Shown piece by piece: positions 34,622 to 43,414 of a stretch of DNA of 64,000 nucleotides. Numbering within the stretch: position 1 is the first letter of the stretch; every line of letters begins with the position of its first letter. The stretch covers positions 117,890 to 181,889 of the forward strand of contig NZ_FORX01000005.1 in NCBI RefSeq assembly GCF_900114115.1, in the 5' to 3' direction. The notes below the pieces were generated by a model. That model was not told the origin of the DNA, did not search any database, and saw nothing but the letters and a program-made list of their open reading frames with translations. Made by a program: the position numbers and the translations under genes. The DNA is from Desulfomicrobium apsheronum (GTDB lineage: Bacteria > Desulfobacterota > Desulfovibrionia > Desulfovibrionales > Desulfomicrobiaceae).

Positions 34622-36957
34622 GCCAGTTCGAATATGTCGGAAAAAGCGTCAACAGGCGCGACGGCGTGGACAAGACCACGGGCCGCGGCCTCTTCACAAC
34701 GGACATCTTCCTGCCGGGAATGCTCTTCGCCAAGGTCCTGCGCAGCCCGCACCCACACGCACGCATTGTCAGCATCGACACCTCCGAGGCCGAGAAACTG
34801 CCCGGCGTCAAGGCCGTCATGACCCACAAGAACGGCCCCAAAAACCTCTTCAACGCCGCTGTGCCCATGTTCCTGACCATCCCGCAGCTGGAGCGGGTGC
34901 TGGATCAGTTGCTCTTTGACGAGATCGTGCGCCACGTAGGTGACGAAGTGGCCGCCGTGGCCGCCACCAGCGAGGCCGTCGCGGAAAAGGCCCTGGCCCT
35001 CATCAAGGTCGAATACGAAATCCTGCCCGCAGTTTTCGATCCGCTGGAGGCCATGAAGCCAGAGGCTCCCGAACTGCATCCCGGCAAGGGCTGCACTCCC
35101 GAGGGCAGGAACATCCCGGCCGAGATCGTAAAAATCCCCTACAACGACGTGGAGAAGGGCCTCGCCGAATCCGACGTGATCATCGAAGAGACCTTCGAGC
35201 TGCCCGTCGTGAAGCAGGTTCAGATGGAGACCCAAGCCGCCGTGGCCCAGGTCGATGGTGACGGCAACGTGACCGTGTGGTCCACCACCCAGACTCCCCA
35301 CCCCTCACGGGCCATCCTCGGCAAGATCTTCGACATCCCGGCCGGCAAGATCCGTGTCCTGGCTCCACCTTACGTGGGCGGCGGCTTCGGCGTGCGTATC
35401 GGCCTGAGCGGCAAGGCCGAGCCCATCGCCATGGGCCTGGCCCTGCTGGCCAAGCGGCCCGTCAAGATGATCTACACCCGCAAGGAGGACTTCATCGCCT
35501 CCGACACGCGCCACTCCGGCTACGTCACGATAAAGCTCGGAGCCAAGAAGGACGGCACCTTCCAGGCCCTGGACATGAAGGCCGTCCTCAACACGGGCGC
35601 CTTCTGCACCTTCGGCGCGGAGCTGCCCGGCGTGTGCGGGGCCATGACCCTGGCCATCTACCGTATCCCGCACCAGCGCTACTTCGGCCACAGCGTATAC
35701 ACCAACTGCACCAGCGCCGGCGCCATGCGCGGCTTCGGCAACCCCCAGGGCAACCTGGCCATGGAACAGGCCGTGGACATGATGGCCGAAAAGCTCGGCA
35801 TGGATCCCATGGAACTGCGCAAGAAGAACATCATGCGCCCCGGCGATCCGTGGTGTCTGCCGTACCCATGCGGAACGTCGGAGCTGCCCGAATGTATTCG
35901 CCAGGGTGCCGAGAGCATCGGCTGGTCGCGCCGCGGCAAACTCAATGAGCCCGGCTCGGTCAAACTGCGCGGCCTGGGCATGGCCGTCGGCACGCACGTC
36001 AGCAACGCCTGGCCCTTCTGCGTCGACTACGACAACGCCTACGTGACCATCCAGTCAGACGGCTCGGCCCAGGTAGCCTCGGGCGTGCCGGACATCGGCA
36101 CGGGTACGAGCACCAGCCTGGTACAGATCGCGGCCGAGACCCTGGGCATGAACATGGACAACGTCGGCCTGACCTACGGCGACACCCTGGGCACGCCCTT
36201 CGACATCGGCAGTCACGCCAGCCGCACCTGCTACGCCGCCGGCACGGCCATCAAGGCAGCCGCGGCCGACGCCCGCAAGCAGATCCTGGATTACGCCGCC
36301 GGCTACTTCAACATCCCGGCCGAACGCCTGGAGATCAGAAAAGGCATCATCGCCCCCATGGCCGAAAGCCTCGGCGAGTGCTCGGGCTCGGGCCTGTGTC
36401 AGCTCGAAGAGGTCAAGGAGGGCAAGGGCAACTCCGTGACCATGGAGGAACTGGCCTACCACGCCCACGTCCGCAACAAGCAGTTCATCGGCGTCGGCCG
36501 CATCGTGCCCGAGAACGCCCCGCCATGGCACGCCTGCTTCGCCGAGGTCGAGGTGGACACCCGCACGGGTCAGGTCCGCGTGGTCAAGCTGACCGCCGCC
36601 CATGACGTCGGCCGAGCCATCAACCCCATGATCGTGGAAGGCCAGATCGAGGGCGGCGCGGTGCAGGGCATCGGCTACGCCCTGAGCGAGGAGATCACCT
36701 ACAACGACAAGGGCCGCCAGCAGCAGTACAGCATGCACAACTACATGCTGCCCACGGCCGAGGACACTCCCGAAATCCACTCCATCATCGTGGAGTCGCA
36801 CGACCCGACCGGCCCGTTCGGGGCCAAGGGCGCGGGCGAATGCAGCCTGGTCTGCCCGGCGTCGGCCATCGCCAACGCCGTGGCCGATGCCACAGGCTAC
36901 CGCTTCAAGAAGATCCCGATGACACCGGAGCGCGTGTTCAAGGCCTTGAATTCATAA
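34618..36957 (+). CDS. Mo hydroxylase molybdopterin-binding catalytic subunit
   Basis: 779-residue large subunit (XdhA/CoxL/aldehyde oxidoreductase family). Recognisable sites: GGGFGVRIG (Mo cofactor region), AMRGFGNPQ, QIEGGAVQGIGYAL and GAKGAGE, whose Glu is the general base of the family. The position that is Glu in xanthine dehydrogenase (GGFGGKE) is not Glu here, so purine specificity cannot be assumed. The ATG at 34618 overlaps the 2Fe-2S gene (ATGA); a longer frame from 34423 is rejected. Linked YqeB/YqeC suggest a selenium-dependent cofactor. Substrate unknown; N-heterocycle or aldehyde are possible. Confidence 0.94.
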   Translation: MSQFEYVGKSVNRRDGVDKTTGRGLFTTDIFLPGMLFAKVLRSPHPHARIVSIDTSEAEKLPGVKAVMTHKNGPKNLFNAAVPMFLTIPQLERVLDQLLFDEIVRHVGDEVAAVAATSEAVAEKALALIKVEYEILPAVFDPLEAMKPEAPELHPGKGCTPEGRNIPAEIVKIPYNDVEKGLAESDVIIEETFELPVVKQVQMETQAAVAQVDGDGNVTVWSTTQTPHPSRAILGKIFDIPAGKIRVLAPPYVGGGFGVRIGLSGKAEPIAMGLALLAKRPVKMIYTRKEDFIASDTRHSGYVTIKLGAKKDGTFQALDMKAVLNTGAFCTFGAELPGVCGAMTLAIYRIPHQRYFGHSVYTNCTSAGAMRGFGNPQGNLAMEQAVDMMAEKLGMDPMELRKKNIMRPGDPWCLPYPCGTSELPECIRQGAESIGWSRRGKLNEPGSVKLRGLGMAVGTHVSNAWPFCVDYDNAYVTIQSDGSAQVASGVPDIGTGTSTSLVQIAAETLGMNMDNVGLTYGDTLGTPFDIGSHASRTCYAAGTAIKAAAADARKQILDYAAGYFNIPAERLEIRKGIIAPMAESLGECSGSGLCQLEEVKEGKGNSVTMEELAYHAHVRNKQFIGVGRIVPENAPPWHACFAEVEVDTRTGQVRVVKLTAAHDVGRAINPMIVEGQIEGGAVQGIGYALSEEITYNDKGRQQQYSMHNYMLPTAEDTPEIHSIIVESHDPTGPFGAKGAGECSLVCPASAIANAVADATGYRFKKIPMTPERVFKALNS

Positions 36958-37012
36958 GCATGGCGGCGCAGGGGCCTGTGGTCCCTGCGCCGCATCAGCC
37001 TGGAGGGGCGAA

Positions 37013-37909
37013 ATGAAAAAACTGCTGTTAGCCGCCACGATGGCGACCTTCGTGATGATGGGATCAGCCGCCCTGGCCGGATCGGGCCATTATGTAAGTG
37101 GCGTGGAGGGCATCAAGGCCGCGACCCTGCCGCCCGAAGGCATCTACTGGCGCATGTACAACGTGCTCTACACGGCCGACGACCTGCGGGACAAGAACGG
37201 CAAAGAGGTCGACGTGGACTTCGACGTCAATGTCTACGCCCTGGTCAACCGCCTCATCTATTCTTCGGGCGTCGAGATCCTCGGCGGCAACCTCGTGGCC
37301 GACATCGTCGTGCCCCTGGTCTACACCGACATCTCCATGAAGGCCGGCGGCATGACGCTCTTCGACGACAACGAGTTCGGCCTGGGCGACATTCTCATCG
37401 AGCCGGCCGTTCTGGCCTGGCACGGCCCGCGCTGGGACGCGGCCCTGGGCATTGGCGTGTACCTGCCCACGGGCGACTTCGACGCCGACGAACCGGCCAG
37501 CCCCGGCAAGGGCTTCTGGACCGGCATGCTCACGGCCGGCGCGACTTTCTATTTCGACGAGGCCAAGACCTGGTCGATCTCCGCCCTGTCCCGCTACGAG
37601 ATCCACTCGGAGCAGGAGGACACGGACGTCACCTACGGCAACGACTTCCATTTCGAATGGGGCCTGGGCAAGACCCTGGCCAAAACCTGGGATGTGGGCC
37701 TGGCCGGTTACTGCCGCTGGCAACTCACCGACGACAGCGGTCCCGGCACCACGAACGACCGCGAGGAAGCCTACGCCATCGGCCCTGAAGTCAGCGTCTT
37801 CGTGCCCGACTGGGGTCTGGGCGTATCCCTGCGTTCCCTGTGGGAGTTCGAGAACAAGGTCAATTCCCAAGGCAACGTGACCACCCTCATGATCATGAAA
37901 GCATTCTAA
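37013..37909 (+). CDS. Outer-membrane beta-barrel protein (MetA-pathway/phenol-degradation type)
   Basis: 298-residue outer-membrane protein with a signal peptide (KKLLLAATMATFVMMGSAALA) and alternating beta strands ending in a C-terminal Phe. It matches the PF13557-like pattern (HYVSGVEGIKAATLPPEG near residue 27), a family found beside catabolic genes for aromatic compounds and thought to import them. Placed inside the hydroxylase operon, between the catalytic and NfnAB-like genes, so it may bring in the substrate. GGAGGGG precedes the ATG. Confidence 0.82.
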   Translation: MKKLLLAATMATFVMMGSAALAGSGHYVSGVEGIKAATLPPEGIYWRMYNVLYTADDLRDKNGKEVDVDFDVNVYALVNRLIYSSGVEILGGNLVADIVVPLVYTDISMKAGGMTLFDDNEFGLGDILIEPAVLAWHGPRWDAALGIGVYLPTGDFDADEPASPGKGFWTGMLTAGATFYFDEAKTWSISALSRYEIHSEQEDTDVTYGNDFHFEWGLGKTLAKTWDVGLAGYCRWQLTDDSGPGTTNDREEAYAIGPEVSVFVPDWGLGVSLRSLWEFENKVNSQGNVTTLMIMKAF

Positions 37910-37918
37910 GGAAAAGCC

Positions 37919-38752
37919 ATGTTCACCATAGTCAACAGAGAGGAGATGGCCGGAGGCACGGTCATTTTAAACGAGATCGAGGCCCCGCGCATCGCGGCCA
38001 AGGCCAGGCCGGGGCAGTTCCTGATCCTGAAAGCGAACGAGAACGGCGAGCGCATCCCGCTGACCATGGCCGAGACCGACCCCGAAAAGGGCACGGTCAC
38101 CGTCATCTACATGGTCGTGGGCAAGAGCACGGAGCTCTTCCGGCGCCTTGGGGTCGGCGACGCCTACCAGGACGTCATCGGCCCGCTGGGCCAGCCCACG
38201 CACATCGAACCCGGAAAGAACGTGATCTGCGTGGGCGGCGGCACCGGCGTGGCAGTACTGCACCCCATCGCCCGCGGCATGAAGCAGGCCGGGTGCGACG
38301 TCACGTCCATCATCGGCTCCCGCAACAAGGACCTGCTCATACTGGAGGACAAGATGCGCCTGGCCTCCACGGCCCTGCACGTCTGCACCGACGACGGTTC
38401 CTACGGCCGCAAGGGTTTCGTGACCGAAGTGCTGAAGGAGAAGCTTGAAGCCGGCGGCGTGGACCAGGTCGTGGCCATCGGCCCGGTGCCCATGATGAAG
38501 TTCGTGTCCCTCATGACGAAGGAATACGGAGTGCCGACCATGGTCAGCCTCAACCCCATCATGATCGACGGCACGGGCATGTGCGGCGGGTGTCGCGTGA
38601 CCGTGGGCGGCGAGACCAAGTTCGGCTGCGTGGACGGGCCCGAGTTCGACGGCCACCAGGTGGATTTCGATGAGCTCATCCTGCGCCTGCGGGCCTACAC
38701 CGAGCAGGAGTGCTGCAGCCACGAACTCTGTAAATGCGAAGGGAGGCACTAG
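37919..38752 (+). CDS. NfnA-like FAD/2Fe-2S flavoprotein (ferredoxin-NADP reductase alpha type)
   Basis: 277-residue protein of the NfnA/SudB (ferredoxin:NADP+ oxidoreductase small subunit) family. It has the FAD- and NAD-binding reductase domains (ENGERIPLTMAE, CVGGGTGVAVLHPIARG) and a C-terminal 2Fe-2S site in the NfnA form (IDGTGMCGGCRV and FGCVDGPEFDGH; one Asp and three Cys in the known enzyme). It is followed directly by the NfnB-like gene. Together they may collect electrons from the hydroxylase or balance NADH, NADPH and ferredoxin. Confidence 0.92.
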   Translation: MFTIVNREEMAGGTVILNEIEAPRIAAKARPGQFLILKANENGERIPLTMAETDPEKGTVTVIYMVVGKSTELFRRLGVGDAYQDVIGPLGQPTHIEPGKNVICVGGGTGVAVLHPIARGMKQAGCDVTSIIGSRNKDLLILEDKMRLASTALHVCTDDGSYGRKGFVTEVLKEKLEAGGVDQVVAIGPVPMMKFVSLMTKEYGVPTMVSLNPIMIDGTGMCGGCRVTVGGETKFGCVDGPEFDGHQVDFDELILRLRAYTEQECCSHELCKCEGRH

Positions 38753-40150
38753 ATGGCCGCTGAAAAAACACCCAGGCAGGCCATGCCCGAGCAGCCGCCG
38801 CTGGTCCGGGCCCGCAACTTCGAGGAAGTGCCCCTGGGCTACACTGCCGAACAGGCCGTGGCCGAGGCCGGCCGCTGCCTGCAGTGCAAAAACCCGGCGT
38901 GCGTGCAGGGCTGTCCCGTGAACGTCGACATCCCGGACTTCATCAAGCACATCGCCGCCGGCGAGTTCGACAAGGCCATCGGCAAGATCTGGGAACGCAA
39001 CAGCCTGCCGGCCGTGTGTGGCCGGGTCTGCCCCCAGGAGATCCAGTGCGAGGGCAACTGCCTGCTGGGCCGCAAGGGCGAGGCCGTGGCCATCGGCAAC
39101 CTGGAGCGCTTCGCCGCGGACTGGGAGCGCAGGCACCACGTCTGCGAGCTGCCCTCCCGCGACGTGGCCACGGGCAAGCGCGTGGCCGTGGTCGGCTCGG
39201 GCCCGTCCAGCCTGACCGTGGCCAGCGACCTGATTCTCAAGGGCCACGAAGTCAGCCTATACGAAGCCTTCCACAAGCCCGGCGGCGTGCTCGTCTATGG
39301 CATCCCGGAGTTCCGGCTGCCCAAGGACATCGTCGGCGCCGAGGTGGCCTGCCTGCAGGCCCAGGGCGTGAGCCTTGAGTGCGACGTGGTCGTGGGACGC
39401 ACCGTGACCGTGGACGAACTCTTCGAACAGGGCTTCAACGCCGTGTACCTGGGCGTTGGCGCCGGCCTACCGAAGTTCATGAACATCCCGGGCGAGAACC
39501 TGGTCGGCGTGCTCTCGGCCAACGAATACCTGACCCGGGCCAACCTGATGAAGGCCTACCTCTTCCCCGAAGTGGACACGCCCATCCCGCGCGGAAAGCG
39601 CGTGGCGGTTTTGGGCGGCGGCAACGTGGCCATGGACAGCGCCCGCACGGCCATGCGCCTGGGCGCGGACAAGGTCAGCCTGGTCTACCGTCGCTCCCGC
39701 GAGGAGATGCCGGCGCGTAAGGCCGAGATCCATCACGCCGAGGAGGAGGGGCTTGATTTCCAGCTCCTGTGCAACCCGGTGCGCTACCTGGGCGACGACA
39801 AGGGCCGCCTGACGGGCATCGAGTGCATCCGCATGGAACTGGGCGAACCCGACGCGTCGGGCCGCAGGCGGCCGGTGGAGGTGCCGGGCTCGGAGTTCAC
39901 GGTCGAATGCGACCTGGCCATCGTGGCCATCGGCTCCGAGGCCAACCCGCTGCTGACCCGCTCCACGCCGGACTTGCCGCTCAACAAATGGGGCTACGTC
40001 ACGGCCAACACGGACACGGGCAAGACGGGCAAGAAGGGCGTCTGGGCCGGAGGCGACATCGTCACCGGCGCGGCCACGGTCATCCTGGCCATGGGCGCGG
40101 GCCGCAAGGCCGCCGACTCCATCCACGAATACCTGACCTGGGGCTGGTAA
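38753..40150 (+). CDS. NfnB-like flavoprotein (glutamate synthase small-subunit type)
   Basis: 465-residue protein of the GltD/NfnB family. Two 4Fe-4S motifs at the N-terminus are CLQCKNPACVQGCP and CGRVCPQEIQCEGNC, followed by FAD (VAVVGSGPSSLTVASDL) and NAD(P) binding (LGGGNVAMDSARTAMRLG) Rossmann folds and a C-terminal AGGDIVTGAATVILAMGAG motif. The start directly follows the previous stop. In Nfn the partner bifurcates electrons between NADPH, NADH and ferredoxin; whether that is true here is inference. Confidence 0.92.
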   Translation: MAAEKTPRQAMPEQPPLVRARNFEEVPLGYTAEQAVAEAGRCLQCKNPACVQGCPVNVDIPDFIKHIAAGEFDKAIGKIWERNSLPAVCGRVCPQEIQCEGNCLLGRKGEAVAIGNLERFAADWERRHHVCELPSRDVATGKRVAVVGSGPSSLTVASDLILKGHEVSLYEAFHKPGGVLVYGIPEFRLPKDIVGAEVACLQAQGVSLECDVVVGRTVTVDELFEQGFNAVYLGVGAGLPKFMNIPGENLVGVLSANEYLTRANLMKAYLFPEVDTPIPRGKRVAVLGGGNVAMDSARTAMRLGADKVSLVYRRSREEMPARKAEIHHAEEEGLDFQLLCNPVRYLGDDKGRLTGIECIRMELGEPDASGRRRPVEVPGSEFTVECDLAIVAIGSEANPLLTRSTPDLPLNKWGYVTANTDTGKTGKKGVWAGGDIVTGAATVILAMGAGRKAADSIHEYLTWGW

Positions 40151-40201
40151 CAACGGGGGGGAGGGATTCCCTCCCCCTTCCCGAAGCCACGAGGAGGCAG
40201 C

Positions 40202-41002
40202 ATGAATCTGAGCGAACGGATCATCGCCATCAAGAGCGGCGGAGAAATGGCATCGGCCGTGGTCTGGCGGCTGTACCACGCGCGCATGCGGCGCATCGTC
40301 ATCCTGGAGACGCCCCACCCCCTGGCCGTGCGGCGCACGGTCAGCTTCTGCGAAGCCGTGCACGACGGGACCTGCATGGTCGAGGACGTGCGCGGGGTGC
40401 GCGTGGACGGCCCGGAACAGATCGAAGCGGTCTGGGCCGCCGGCGACGTGCCCGTGCTGATCGACCCCACCTGGAAAAGCCTTGAAGCCATCAGGCCCGA
40501 CGTACTCATCGACGCCATCATCGCTAAGCGCAACCTGGGCACGGGCATGAACGACGCGCCCCTGGTCATCGGCATGGGGCCGGGCTTCACGGCCGGCAGG
40601 GACGCCCATCTCGTCGTCGAGACCAACCGCGGCCACAACCTGGGCCGCATCATCACCGAAGGGGAGGCGGCCCCGAACACGGGCATCCCCGGCTCCATCG
40701 GCGGCTTCTCGAAAGAACGCGTGCTGCGCGCCCCCGTGCCGGGCAAGCTCGTCTGGGACTGCAGCCTCGGGGATCTGGTGGAGAAGGGGCAGGTCCTCGG
40801 ACACGTCGCGGGATCTCCGGTCACGGCGGAAATACCCGGCCTCCTGCGCGGCCAGATCCGCCCCAACGGCCATGTGTCCCAGGGCCTCAAACTCGGGGAC
40901 ATCGACCCCAGAGGCGACCTTTCCTACCTGCACACCATCTCGGACAAAGGCCGCGCCCTGGGCGGCGCCGTGCTGGAATGCGTCATGAGGGTGTACAATT
41001 GA
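40202..41002 (+). CDS. yqeB: YqeB-type selenium-dependent Mo hydroxylase system protein
   Basis: 266-residue protein of the YqeB/EF2563 family, a marker of selenium-dependent molybdenum hydroxylases. It starts with a Rossmann-like IAIKSGGEMASAVVWRL and ends with a domain with PVPGKLVWDC and a biotin-like hairpin. In this family it is thought to help build or load the Se-containing Mo site; no enzyme activity is proven. GAGGAGGCAGC precedes the ATG. It overlaps the next gene. Confidence 0.9.
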   Translation: MNLSERIIAIKSGGEMASAVVWRLYHARMRRIVILETPHPLAVRRTVSFCEAVHDGTCMVEDVRGVRVDGPEQIEAVWAAGDVPVLIDPTWKSLEAIRPDVLIDAIIAKRNLGTGMNDAPLVIGMGPGFTAGRDAHLVVETNRGHNLGRIITEGEAAPNTGIPGSIGGFSKERVLRAPVPGKLVWDCSLGDLVEKGQVLGHVAGSPVTAEIPGLLRGQIRPNGHVSQGLKLGDIDPRGDLSYLHTISDKGRALGGAVLECVMRVYN

Positions 41003-41769
41003 CCATGCCGGGGACCATGGCCGAGGCCCTGGACCTCCCAGGGCAGGGCCTGCTGGCCATCGTCGGCGCGGGCGGCAAGACCACGGCCATGTACCGTCTG
41101 GCCGCGGAACTGACCGGGCGCGGGCTGCGGGTGGCCTGCACGACCACGACGCGCATCTTCCCCCCCGAGCCGCACCAGGCCAGCCTCATCCTGGCCGAGA
41201 ACAACGAGCGGCTCCTGAGCCATTGCCGGGACGCCACGTCCCCGGGCCTTCCCGTCTGCCTAGCCTGGGCCGTGGACGGCGGCAAGCTCATGGGGCTCAC
41301 GCCGGACTTCATCCACAACCTGACGAACGCGGGAATCTTCGACTGGATCCTGGTCGAGGCCGACGGCGCGCGCTGCATGCCCCTCAAGGCTCCGGCCGCG
41401 CACGAGCCGGTCATCCCGGCGCGCAGCACCCATGTGCTGGCCGTGGCGGGCCTGACGGCCATAGGCGGCCCGCTGGACGAAAGGCATGTCTGCAGAAGCG
41501 CGCGCTTCGCGGAGCTGGGGGGCCTCGCTCCCGGAGCCCGCGTCACGCCGGCCTCCGTGGCGCTGATCTGCGCGCACCCCGAAGGCATGTTCAAGGGCGC
41601 ACCGGAAAACGCCGTGCGCCTGCTGTGGCTAAACCAAGCCGACATGCCGCGCGCCCTGGACCACGGCCGCGAGGTCCTCGGACTGCTGCGCGACGCCAGC
41701 GCCCTGCCGCAGAGGGCCTGCATCGGCGCGGCCGGCACCCTCACCTTCAAGACGGAGGTCTGGCCGTGA
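40999..41769 (+). CDS. yqeC: YqeC-type selenium-dependent hydroxylase accessory protein
   Basis: 256-residue P-loop protein of the YqeC family. The nucleotide-binding motif is VGAGGKTTAMYRLA; an ILVEADGARCMPLKAP segment contains the probable Mg2+/switch Asp. It is always linked to selenium-dependent Mo hydroxylases and may couple NTP hydrolysis to cofactor insertion. The TTG at 40999 is chosen because GAGGG is seven bases upstream and it overlaps the yqeB stop; the ATG at 41005 is almost equally likely. Confidence 0.88.
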   Translation: MTMPGTMAEALDLPGQGLLAIVGAGGKTTAMYRLAAELTGRGLRVACTTTTRIFPPEPHQASLILAENNERLLSHCRDATSPGLPVCLAWAVDGGKLMGLTPDFIHNLTNAGIFDWILVEADGARCMPLKAPAAHEPVIPARSTHVLAVAGLTAIGGPLDERHVCRSARFAELGGLAPGARVTPASVALICAHPEGMFKGAPENAVRLLWLNQADMPRALDHGREVLGLLRDASALPQRACIGAAGTLTFKTEVWP

Positions 41770-42380
41770 GCGTGCGTGGCGTAATCCTCGCGGCCGGGCT
41801 GGGACGGCGCATGGGCGCGGTCAAGCAACTCCTGCCCCTGCACGGCCTGCCGCTGCTGCAGCACGTCATCGACGCGGCCCGGGCCTCGAGCCTCGAACAT
41901 GTGCTGCTGGTCCTGGGCAACGCCCACGGGGAAATCCTGCCGAAGATCAACGCGAGCGGCATCGCCGTGGCCGTGAACCCGGACTTCGCCGCAGGCCAGA
42001 GCACGTCGGTGCGCACCGGCCTGCTTAACGGGCCCGACGCCGACGGCGTCATGTTCCTGCTCGGCGACCAGCCCCTTGTCGGCACCGCGCTCATCGACAC
42101 GCTCGTCGAATGTTTCCTGGCCGAGCGCCCCATGGCCGTCGTCCCGGTCCATCAGGGCCGGCCCGGCAACCCCGCCGTCATCGGCCGCGAACTGATGCGC
42201 CGTGCGTCCGCGCTGACCGGCGACATCGGCGCGCGGCGTCTCTTGAAGGAGCACGCCAGGCATGTGCGGGAGGTGGAAGTGGACGACCCCGCGCTCCTGC
42301 GCGACGTGGACACCATGGACGATTACCTGGCCTTGCTCGCCACGCAGCAGCCGGACTCGGACGAAATTTTCAGACCCTGA
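41766..42380 (+). CDS. MobA/MocA-like molybdenum cofactor nucleotidyltransferase
   Basis: 204-residue nucleotidyltransferase. The NTP-binding loop is ILAAGLGRRMGAVKQLLP and the metal site is LLGDQP. MocA proteins make molybdopterin cytosine dinucleotide, the cofactor of XdhA-family enzymes, and related proteins occur in SDMH loci. The GTG start at 41766 overlaps the previous stop (GTGA). Gene is fully inside the operon and is easy to miss because a much longer frame in the same phase begins upstream. Confidence 0.88.
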   Translation: MSVRGVILAAGLGRRMGAVKQLLPLHGLPLLQHVIDAARASSLEHVLLVLGNAHGEILPKINASGIAVAVNPDFAAGQSTSVRTGLLNGPDADGVMFLLGDQPLVGTALIDTLVECFLAERPMAVVPVHQGRPGNPAVIGRELMRRASALTGDIGARRLLKEHARHVREVEVDDPALLRDVDTMDDYLALLATQQPDSDEIFRP

Positions 42381-42394
42381 ACAAGGAGAAGGAC

Positions 42395-43414
42395 ATGAAG
42401 ACCATCGCAGTCGAACACGCCGTGGGAACAGTGCTGTGCCATGACATCACGAAAATCGTGCCGGGCGGCGGAAAGGGTCCGGCCTTCCGGCGCGGCCACG
42501 TGGTGCGCGAGGAGGACATCCCGGCCCTGCTCGATATCGGCAAGGCCAACCTGTACGTCTTCGACCCGGCCGACGGCTACGTGCACGAGGATACGGCCGC
42601 CATCCGCCTGTCCCGCGCTGCGGCTGGCCAGGGCATCGCCTTCAGCGAACCCCAGGAGGGCAAAGTCACCCTGACCGCGTCCCACGACGGACTGCTGTGC
42701 ATCGACGTCGACGGGCTGACGCGCCTGAACGACATCCAGGACGTGAGCTTCGGGACCATCCACCGCCATCAGCGCGTGAAGCCTGGCCGCGTCCTGGCCG
42801 GCACGCGGGTCGTCCCGCTGGTCGTGCCCGAGGCGCTCATGCAGGAGGCCGAGGCGGTCTGCGCCGAACACAGCCCGCTCATCGAGGTCAGGCCTCTCAG
42901 GCACGCGCAGGTCGGCGTGGTCACCACGGGCAGCGAGATCTTCCACGGCCGCATCAAGGACGGCTTCGGCCCGCTGCTGCGCGCCAAATTCGACGACCTC
43001 GGAAGCGAGGTCGTGGACCAGGTCTTCGTCTCGGACATGGTGGGCATGACCGCCGACGCCATAACGTCCCTGGTCCGCCAGGGCGCGGATTTCATCGCCG
43101 TGACCGGCGGCATGTCCGTGGACCCCGACGACCAGACCCCGGCGGCCATCCGCGCCACCGGCGCCGAGGTCATCTCCTACGGCGCCCCCACCTACCCCGG
43201 CGCCATGTTCATGCTGGCCTACCTGGACGACGTCCCCGTCCTGGGACTGCCCGGCTGCGTCATGTACTACAAGGCCAGCATCTTCGATCTGGTGGTCCCC
43301 CGCCTCCTGGCCGGCGAACGCCTCACCCGGCGGGACATTGTGGCCCTGGGCCACGGCGGCCTGTGCGAGAATTGCGGAACATGCAGATACCCGGCCTGCG
43401 GGTTCGGAAAGTGA
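42395..43414 (+). CDS. Molybdopterin-binding (MoeA/MogA-like) protein with Cys-rich tail
   Basis: 339-residue protein of the MoeA/MogA-like fold. The molybdopterin-binding core is GVVTTGSEI, VTGGMSVDPDDQTPAAI and GLPGCVMYYKASIFD, as in the SDMH-linked MoeA-like family. The final 16 residues hold CENCGTCRYPACGFGK, with Cys324, Cys327, Cys330 and Cys335, a tail not seen in ordinary MoeA. The true ATG is 42395, with AAGGAGAAGG upstream; the open frame runs 285 bases further into the previous gene. Last gene of the operon. Confidence 0.88.
   Translation: MKTIAVEHAVGTVLCHDITKIVPGGGKGPAFRRGHVVREEDIPALLDIGKANLYVFDPADGYVHEDTAAIRLSRAAAGQGIAFSEPQEGKVTLTASHDGLLCIDVDGLTRLNDIQDVSFGTIHRHQRVKPGRVLAGTRVVPLVVPEALMQEAEAVCAEHSPLIEVRPLRHAQVGVVTTGSEIFHGRIKDGFGPLLRAKFDDLGSEVVDQVFVSDMVGMTADAITSLVRQGADFIAVTGGMSVDPDDQTPAAIRATGAEVISYGAPTYPGAMFMLAYLDDVPVLGLPGCVMYYKASIFDLVVPRLLAGERLTRRDIVALGHGGLCENCGTCRYPACGFGK

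Noticed and set aside
37967-40933. Long - strand open frames (37967-39247 and 39467-40933)
   Set aside because: They mirror the GC-rich NfnA/B-like and yqeB genes, with His/Gly/Asp-rich low-complexity products and no recognisable domain.
42110-42394. N-terminal 95-codon extension of the molybdopterin-binding protein
   Set aside because: It overlaps the MobA-like gene in another frame; the ribosome site and homologous start point to 42395.
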